The notes beneath the pieces were generated by a model. It searched no databases. It was given only the letters and a program-made list of their open reading frames with translations, and was not told the origin of the DNA. The position numbers were made by a program, and so were the translations under genes. 13,524 nt of DNA from Smittium mucronatum (Eukaryota > Kickxellomycota > Harpellomycetes > Harpellales > Legeriomycetaceae), in the NCBI GenBank assembly GCA_001953115.1, contig LSSL01005513.1, forward strand, positions 1-13,524, written 5' to 3'. Numbering within the stretch: the stretch's first letter is position 1; every line of letters begins with the position of its first letter. Shown here piece by piece: positions 8,314-13,524 of this stretch.

Positions 8314-8329
8314 TTTAGTTCCGTACTAA
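8314..8329. repeat. Target-site duplication at the 5S side of the insert
   Basis: Second perfect copy of the 16-bp repeat. The 5S sequence starts at the very next base, so the RNA 5' end was copied completely. Confidence 0.85.
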
Positions 8330-9019
8330 AGTAATTATTAATCAAACATCTATTGATATCATAGGTGACAAATCTAGTTATAAATCCAAACAGTAGAAAA
8401 AGCTCCACTATTGATTTAAAAAAATTTGTGATAAAAGCATGTAAAATTAGAGGACATCTTTGAAACACAGTAACTGTCTTATAAGCCATTTAAATAATAA
8501 TTCTCAAGGAGCTAGCAGTAAAATTTTTTTATAGATACTGTTTTTACTACAGCTGTGACTTAATTTTCATATTAAAAATTATTAAATAACACAAGTAATG
8601 TCCAACTAGGCAGCGAACTTTCTGGAGCATGTATTCTCATCCTAGAAACAAAGTGTGAATAAAATCTGATCTAAAAGTCAGAATATGCTATTATTTTTAC
8701 CGAAAATAATTTTATCTAAAATTCGCAATGTCTAAATGAGTTTTTACACCCAATTTATTAAAATTAAATAAGGTAATTGATCAGAAAAAACATGATAAAC
8801 CACGAATAATATATAAATTAAGTGAACAGAGCAGCGCTCAAGATTTAGAAATCCAAAGGATGTAAAAAAGGTCTGGTTTTTTATATTGGAGACATGATAT
8901 TTTTTGAGTGCTAGCTAGTTACAAAAAATTGGTGTCACTATTGCCAATATAGTTAATAAAACTCTCTACATTTAAAATTTAAAATTACAAAAAAAATTTC
9001 TATGTTATTTGCATTGTGC
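8330..9019. other. Unassigned stretch with one copy of a diverged repeat
   Basis: No gene is supported. The minus-strand frame over 8265-8489 starts outside and runs into the 5S copy, so it is a shadow. The only notable sequence is the repeat copy at 8820-8843 and its flanks. Confidence 0.4.
8820..8843 (+). repeat. Diverged direct repeat, copy A
   Basis: aagtgaacagagcagcgctc and four more bases match 10068-10091 at 21 of 24 positions in the same orientation, 1.25 kb apart. Weaker similarity seems to extend on both sides (about 8790-8876 against 10030-10125). It could be a duplicated control region, LTR-like remnant or old insertion footprint. Confidence 0.5.
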
Positions 9020-9322
9020 TTAGTTGCTAAATAAGCAAAAAATATATATGTAATTTCTCCATAGTAAAGCCATAAAAATAAAAAAGCCTAAATTTTCTAA
9101 TAGCCTGATCCCAAGCTCTAATCCGAAAAATAGTAGTAACCTGGTTAACCCAAAGCTTAGTTTCATTAAGAATAATAACAAAACTTTATAATTGGAATGC
9201 AATAACAAGGTATTTTTATTATACATAATCGTCAATTTAAAAGCTTCCAAACATCCTATTCCCAAAGAAATTGAGATTACTGTTAAATTATAGATCAAAT
9301 TAATATTACCGACAGATATCAT
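9020..9322 (-). CDS. Putative small membrane protein or C-terminal remnant
   Basis: One hundred codons without a stop is the longest ATG-initiated frame in the window and longer than chance usually gives here. The product is strongly hydrophobic, with likely membrane segments near residues 12-33 (LTVISISLGIGCLEAFKL), 45-75 (VLLLFLMKLSFGLTRLLLFF and beyond) and 77-98 (LGFFIFMALLWRNYIYIF). The frame stays open a few codons upstream of the ATG, to a TAA. Another coding-like minus-strand frame ends just upstream (9342). One indel would join them into a protein with a Ser-rich N-terminal part and a membrane-bound C-terminal part. No family is recognised. There is no clear start context, promoter or AATAAA close downstream. 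It may be an intact short gene, the end of a pseudogene, or chance in a T-rich strand. Confidence 0.35.
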   Translation of the reverse strand: MISVGNINLIYNLTVISISLGIGCLEAFKLTIMYNKNTLLLHSNYKVLLLFLMKLSFGLTRLLLFFGLELGIRLLENLGFFIFMALLWRNYIYIFCLFSN

Positions 9323-9341
9323 AGTATAACACCAATTTTAT

Positions 9342-9851
9342 TCAAATGCTGTCGGAAACGGATTCTCTATACCAGTTAGACTGGTAAAAATTCTCGCTTA
9401 GAAACTGTTCCTGTGCAGCTAAAGATGATGCAACACTAGACGCACTATTACTAGAACACTTATCGCTCACATCAAGAAGAGAACTTAGAGCAGATATTTA
9501 TCCTTTACACCACCTATCTAAACTTCGCTTGTTGCTCCCTGTACTGAAAAAACATGTTTTTGTACAGCTTACGCGTAATAATAATAGGCGAGAACCTTAA
9601 AGGGGGTTGTGACCGGAACTTAACGAAAGTAAATGTAAAGAAGATCTAATACTCTCCATAAAAGATTCCCCAGTCGAGTTTAACATTATTTATAAGTCAT
9701 CGCATAGCACAGGTACTCCAGTAAAGAAGGATGCTGAAGCATCTCTATCTCTATATTTATCCACCTCTCTCCAAGCGTCAACATCCGGGGGAAATACATA
9801 AAAATAATCACCGGACTCGAAAAAATCATGTTTGCGCATAACCATGCCCAT
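9342..9851 (-). pseudogene. Possible decayed gene, Ser-rich, unrecognised
   Basis: From an ATG at 9851 one minus-strand frame runs 169 codons with only three internal stops, within a G+C-richer island. It reads MRKHDFFESGDYFYVFPPD, VDAWREVDKYRDRDASASFF, a Ser/Leu-rich middle (NSTGESFMESIRSSLHLLSL) and SLAAQEQFLSENFYQSNW near the end. It would be soluble and is followed, after one frame change, by the hydrophobic frame at 9020-9322. The opposite strand in 9388-9865 is almost as open (four stops; pieces such as ALLLEHLSLTSRRELRADIY), so the coding strand is uncertain. I prefer the minus strand because of the hydrophobic continuation. No function is assigned. Confidence 0.32.
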
Positions 9852-10067
9852 AGCACTATTTAAGCTAATAACTTAACTAAACAAGAAAATTATTGAATAA
9901 ATAAACTATTAAACTAGACATACGGATAATGATCTCAGTCTACGAAAGTACTATAATAATAACTAAACAAATTTAGCCAAACGCTGGTAAAAAAAAAACC
10001 GAATAATATAAAAATAATTATATTCGAAACTAGAAGAAAACTAACCAGAATATACTACTAAGCTATA

Positions 10068-10091
10068 AAGTGAATAGAGCAGTCCTCAAGA
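10068..10091 (+). repeat. Diverged direct repeat, copy B
   Basis: Partner of 8820-8843 (21/24 identical: aagtgaatagagcag, then tcctcaaga). Together the copies bracket the G+C-richer island at 9340-9860. Just upstream lie an A10 run (9989-9998) and cgaataatata (10000-10010), which recurs exactly at 8803-8813. Confidence 0.5.
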
Positions 10092-10105
10092 GTGCTAAGA
10101 ATTTC

Positions 10106-10208
10106 AGACTATAAATGGGGCTTACCTTCATTTAGGACGAAAACACACGTCCTACCACTTTAATATCAAATTTTTGGTACTTATTATAGTCTAAATTTTA
10201 TAAAGTGG
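10106..10208. other. Cluster of inverted repeats, possible structured RNA
   Basis: Three perfect pairings lie in 103 bases: TAGGACG (10133-10139) with CGTCCTA (10148-10154) around an 8-base loop; agactataa (10106-10114) with ttatagtct (10184-10192); and CCACTTTA (10155-10162) with TAAAGTGG (10201-10208). The last two cross, so they are either alternative folds or a pseudoknot. No known RNA family is recognised and no promoter box was found. Long AT inverted repeats arise easily here, but the first stem is G+C-rich. Confidence 0.3.
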
Positions 10209-10952
10209 TTTAGTTAGATGGGTTATGTACTAATATGTATTAATTTAATAAAATATTCAAGCTTAATTCAAGATAAATCTAGTTCTTTGAGGCGACGTTT
10301 AATTCATGTTATACGAATTGACAGCAATATCAATTTTATAAAAAACTGCTAATATGCACCTTTGCTAAAAATTTTAAGCATATTATAATACCCATCTTTC
10401 TGTATTTATATTTAAATTTTAGATACTATTTTATTTAAATGCTAAATTTTTATCATATTTTGAAAGTTTAATTGTATTATCACATAAAATATTTGAACAT
10501 TAAGCATTAATATCACTTTGTATTTTTTGAATTAAAATATCAATAATGAGTTTATATAACTCGATTTTAGTTGTAAAAATGAATTAAAATTAAGAAAAAA
10601 AATTTTCTTTCTTGCAATAAGTGAAAATTCAAACTAAGTTTTAGTCTAAAAGAATTCATAATTTTATCAAATATATCAAAGAGAAATTATTTGTTTTTTA
10701 AATATGATTATAAACTTAATTTAAATGACTTCAATATCGGAGAACTATATTAAAATCCAAAAAAAAATAAAAAAAATAGAAAAAAATAAATTATAAATTA
10801 TAAAACTTCTTGAACGCACATGATATAGTCTAAGGTAAATGACTATAAATAAATAAATTTACATCAAACAGAGAATTTGATGTACATTTTTACTAATAAA
10901 AAGCATAAAATATTTGAAAATACATGTCAAAAAAAAATCATTCATTAAAAAA

Positions 10953-10974
10953 TTTAGATTTAGATTTAGATTTA
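10953..10974. repeat. TTTAGA hexamer repeat
   Basis: Three and a half tandem TTTAGA units. Similar in form to telomere-type repeats (TTTAGGG, TTAGG) but lacking the G-run, so treated as a simple repeat. Confidence 0.75.
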
Positions 10975-12297
10975 TATTTAAATTTAAACTATAATTTATA
11001 CCTATCCAAAAAAGTTAATTTGGATTTGTTAACCATAGAAAAATAACAATTTCGACTTTATTAGGATTTATTAATATCAATTATGTATTTATTTAAAATG
11101 ATAAATGAAAAATTTTTAAACAGTTTGAAAAAAATTGTCAATGAAATAAAAAATATTTTAAATTAATAAAAAAACCTTTTTTACAACAAATAACGTTGTA
11201 TCTAAACGAAAAAAAAATAAACAAAAGAAATTAACCCTTTATCATCAATAAATTTTTATCCGTAGCGAATAAAAATATATGATATATACATTATATATTC
11301 ATAGTTTTCAAGTATAAAAATTAAATAATGCAATAAAATTTTTTTAAATTAAATTATAGTTAGAGAATTAGATTTTCTACTTAACATTTTCTTTCATCAA
11401 AAAACTTTCGTAGTGGTCAATAATTTGGCCTATTAAATTAAAAATGACACATATTAATGAAACAGATTTAAGATTATTATATTCTTAAATTTTCAAATAA
11501 AAGACCTAATTTTAACTTTTAGTTTCATTTAAGAGTTAAAAATTGAATTTGTAAAGAGTTATCTTACTTTTAAATACCATGGATGAACTTTTTTTTTAAA
11601 AAAAAAAACCTCTATCCCTTAAACTGCTAAAAACTTGAAAATCGTATAATAATTACTCTTTAAAATAAGATTAAATACATTTATCTGATTTTATAGAATT
11701 AGCATTTATTATCATTACAACTCATTCTATTAAAAAATTACTATATTAATTATTATATGTATCATTTTAAGTGTTTCACATAAATTTTTTAATAGTTTAA
11801 TGAAAATTCTAAAATAAAAGATTTTTTTAGGTGATATATAAGTTGTTAATTTTTTTTGATTTGCTGATACAAAGGATAGACAACAAAAAAGTGAAATTTC
11901 CATTATTAGAATTAATATACCTCCTTTTGGTAAAAAAATATACTGTTTCTGTATAAAGATTTTTACTTAAGATTTTGAAATTATTTATCAAGTTCAAAAA
12001 TTAAAATATTATTAGTTTTATTTAGTTCAATATAATTGTGATTTAATCACCGCTGATGTAAAATGTAACAATTTTTATAAAAATGAAAAATAGAAACATT
12101 TAGAGTTTTTAAAGATGTATGATTAGTTTAATTTTTTTTTTATAAAATTCTCTGAGTATATTCTATAACGAACGGATCTTTATTTATTAAACCAATTAAA
12201 TTTATCAAATATTACCTAAAAATCCGATAAATTGTTTTAATAACGTTTATTAAGTTTTTATTTAGGTTAGAAAAATAGGTTTTCAGGATTTATATGT

Positions 12298-12369
12298 AAT
12301 AATAATGATAATAATAATAATAATAATCAATATATCAATAATAATAATCAATATATCAATAATAATAAA
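12298..12369. repeat. (AAT)n array with a higher-order unit
   Basis: An AAT/ATA trinucleotide tract interrupted twice by tcaatatatc. The block of about 20 bases (aataataataat plus caatatatc) is therefore repeated in tandem. Simple-sequence expansion followed by block duplication. Confidence 0.8.
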
Positions 12370-12482
12370 AATCCAATAAAATTTTTAAACTATATTAGAA
12401 GATGATAGCCGAGTCTATTAAAATCAGAAAATAATTCGATTTTATTAATAGTCCTTTATATAATATAAAAATCATATCTTTT

Positions 12483-12509
12483 AAAAAAATCAAAAAAATC
12501 AAAAAAATC
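12483..12509. repeat. Three tandem 9-bp units (aaaaaaatc)
   Basis: Three exact copies of a nine-base unit. Minisatellite-like, with no function inferred. Confidence 0.85.
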
Positions 12510-12761
12510 GTATTAATTGTTATTGGATAGAATCATTTCAAGTATTATAAATTTCTATTGATTAAATTATTGAAAACTAAAAATTTAAATTTAAAATATA
12601 AAAAAAGAAAGTTACGAACAATAATTATCTTTATGAATAAAATAGCCATCTTTTTTTTTCTTTTTTCATAAGATGTTTTAATAGCTTCAAAAAAATTCAA
12701 AAATAAATTTATGATATTTTTTACGGTAAATTTTGAACAAAAAATTTCAGGATCAGAAAAT

Positions 12762-13418
12762 TTACAGTTTATTAAACTTTAATTTAAAAATATAAGTAAA
12801 ATCGTGCTTAAAAACGGAATTATAGAATCCAGATGACATTTTTGCAACAAAAATGTTCTCAGAAAGAATATCTTGGCGTATATCTGGACTCTTAGTAGAT
12901 TTTTCCTCTATATAGAAAGATTTTTCACACACTTTACTAACAACAAAGAAGCTAAGAACAATAGTTCATTATATAGAGGGGTTTTTTTATCAATTAGTTA
13001 TAGAATAAAAAAAAAGAGGAATATATGACATTTAAACGCAAGATACCATCCCTATATGTGATAAAATTCCTTTAATCAAATATTCAACCAAAATTTATGT
13101 TTGAGTGATTTCAAAAGACTCAGACTAACCTGTAAAATGAGCAACATAATAAATAAATAAAAAAAGATATCCTAATATAATCCCACAAATAAGGATTGTT
13201 CGGATAATTGAGACTCTTTGTGTAAAAAGATATATAACAATATAGAAAGGAGAATACATGTAAAACACCTAATTCACAGAAGCTGGAACAACGAGAAAAA
13301 GAATACAACTAAAAACCGATTTTAAGAAGAAAAATAAACTCCAATTGAAACTGAATCTGACTTGTAAAAATTTATACTCTCTTTTTTTTAATCTTTTTTT
13401 ACTTTTTGAAAACAATAT
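12762..13418 (-). pseudogene. Possible decayed hydrophobic protein gene
   Basis: A single minus-strand frame is traceable over 219 codons with no frameshift but eight in-frame stops of all three kinds, so it is not a recoded gene. The first half is hydrophobic, with likely membrane segments at LKSVFSCILFLVVPASV, YSPFYIVIYLFTQRVSIIRT and ILICGIILGYLFLFIYYVAH. The last 67 codons are stop-free and soluble (KSFYIEEKSTKSPDIRQDI, SENIFVAKMSSGFYNSVFKH) and end at a TAA. The number of stops is well below random expectation, but a competing frame over 13120-13308 is also open, and strand T-richness alone makes hydrophobic translations. I recognise no family. A former multi-pass membrane protein is the reading I favour. 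Confidence 0.3.
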
Positions 13419-13524
13419 TTAAATTAATTAATACTTATAAGCTATTTTTTTTTTAAATTATAACCGTAAAATCTAGAAAAATAATAATAATAACAACAAA
13501 GTAAAACAAAACAAAAAAAAAAAA
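13419..13524. other. A/T-rich window end
   Basis: Mixed A- and T-runs ending in a run of A at the last base. No matching duplication is visible, so whether this is a retroposon tail or merely low-complexity sequence cannot be told from this window. Confidence 0.5.

Larger units (their letters stand above)
10211..12761. other. Very AT-rich stretch with simple repeats, no gene seen
   Basis: This 2.5-kb stretch is more AT-rich than the rest of the window. I found no coding-like frame, RNA gene or transposon end on either strand. It holds the simple repeats listed separately and many A/T homopolymers (for example T9A11 near 11589-11608), none with matching flanking duplications. Confidence 0.5.

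Noticed and set aside
8109..8318. 69-codon plus-strand ORF
   Set aside because: It lies antisense across the 5S rRNA copy and ORF tail; a shadow.
10953..10974. Interstitial telomere repeat
   Set aside because: TTTAGA lacks the G-run of telomeric units and the array is very short.
12298..12369. CRISPR-like array
   Set aside because: The repeated units are low-complexity AAT sequence without unique spacers, and the context is eukaryotic.

Overview
The window is about three-quarters or more A+T and holds no long open reading frame. With stop codons this frequent, open frames of 60-70 codons are expected by chance, so most short ORFs here mean little. It reads as eukaryotic intergenic DNA built of decayed mobile elements and gene remnants: a MULE-type DNA transposon, RNA-copied inserts with A-tails and target-site duplications, AATAAA signals, and a eukaryotic 5S rRNA sequence. 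The 5S segment has a run shared with the budding-yeast 5S (ACCAGAAAGCACC). A fungus-related, AT-rich, gene-poor genome, such as an early-diverging fungus or a large-genome microsporidian, fits best. This placement is an inference.

Layout. Positions 1-588 are AT-rich with weak coding-like frames. Positions 589-691 hold a 73-bp insert copied from a polyadenylated RNA (minus strand) between 15-bp direct repeats. Positions 1380-4214 are a Mutator-like element: terminal inverted repeats at 1380-1540 and 4080-4214 enclose a minus-strand transposase pseudogene (2191-3935) with many stops and frameshifts, whose zinc-finger, DDE and SWIM regions can still be read. Positions 4215-8016 are mostly unassigned, with possible coding remnants at 5399-5662 (minus), 5707-5871 and 5922-6287 (plus).

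The most notable object is at 8017-8329. A 281-bp minus-strand insert sits between perfect 16-bp direct repeats. From its 5' end it consists of a complete, foldable 5S rRNA, the last 24 codons and stop of an unknown ORF, an AT-rich 3' UTR with AATAAA, and a 12-A tail. This is the structure expected when a LINE-type reverse transcriptase jumps from an mRNA to a 5S rRNA template during insertion. A 5S-headed SINE is the main alternative. The small insert at 604-676 ends in a similar AATAAA...TTCCG motif, so the two may share a 3'-end family or the same machinery.

Positions 8790-10210 contain a diverged direct repeat of about 24 bp (core) flanking a GC-richer island. The island carries a putative membrane-protein remnant on the minus strand (9020-9851). 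A small cluster of inverted repeats lies at 10106-10208. Positions 10211-12761 are very AT-rich with simple repeats and no recognisable gene. Positions 12762-13418 keep one minus-strand frame of 219 codons with eight in-frame stops, probably a decayed hydrophobic protein gene. The window ends in A-rich sequence.

No functional operon or pathway is visible. The connecting theme is transposition, both cut-and-paste (MULE) and RNA-mediated (LINE-like), in a decaying AT-biased region.
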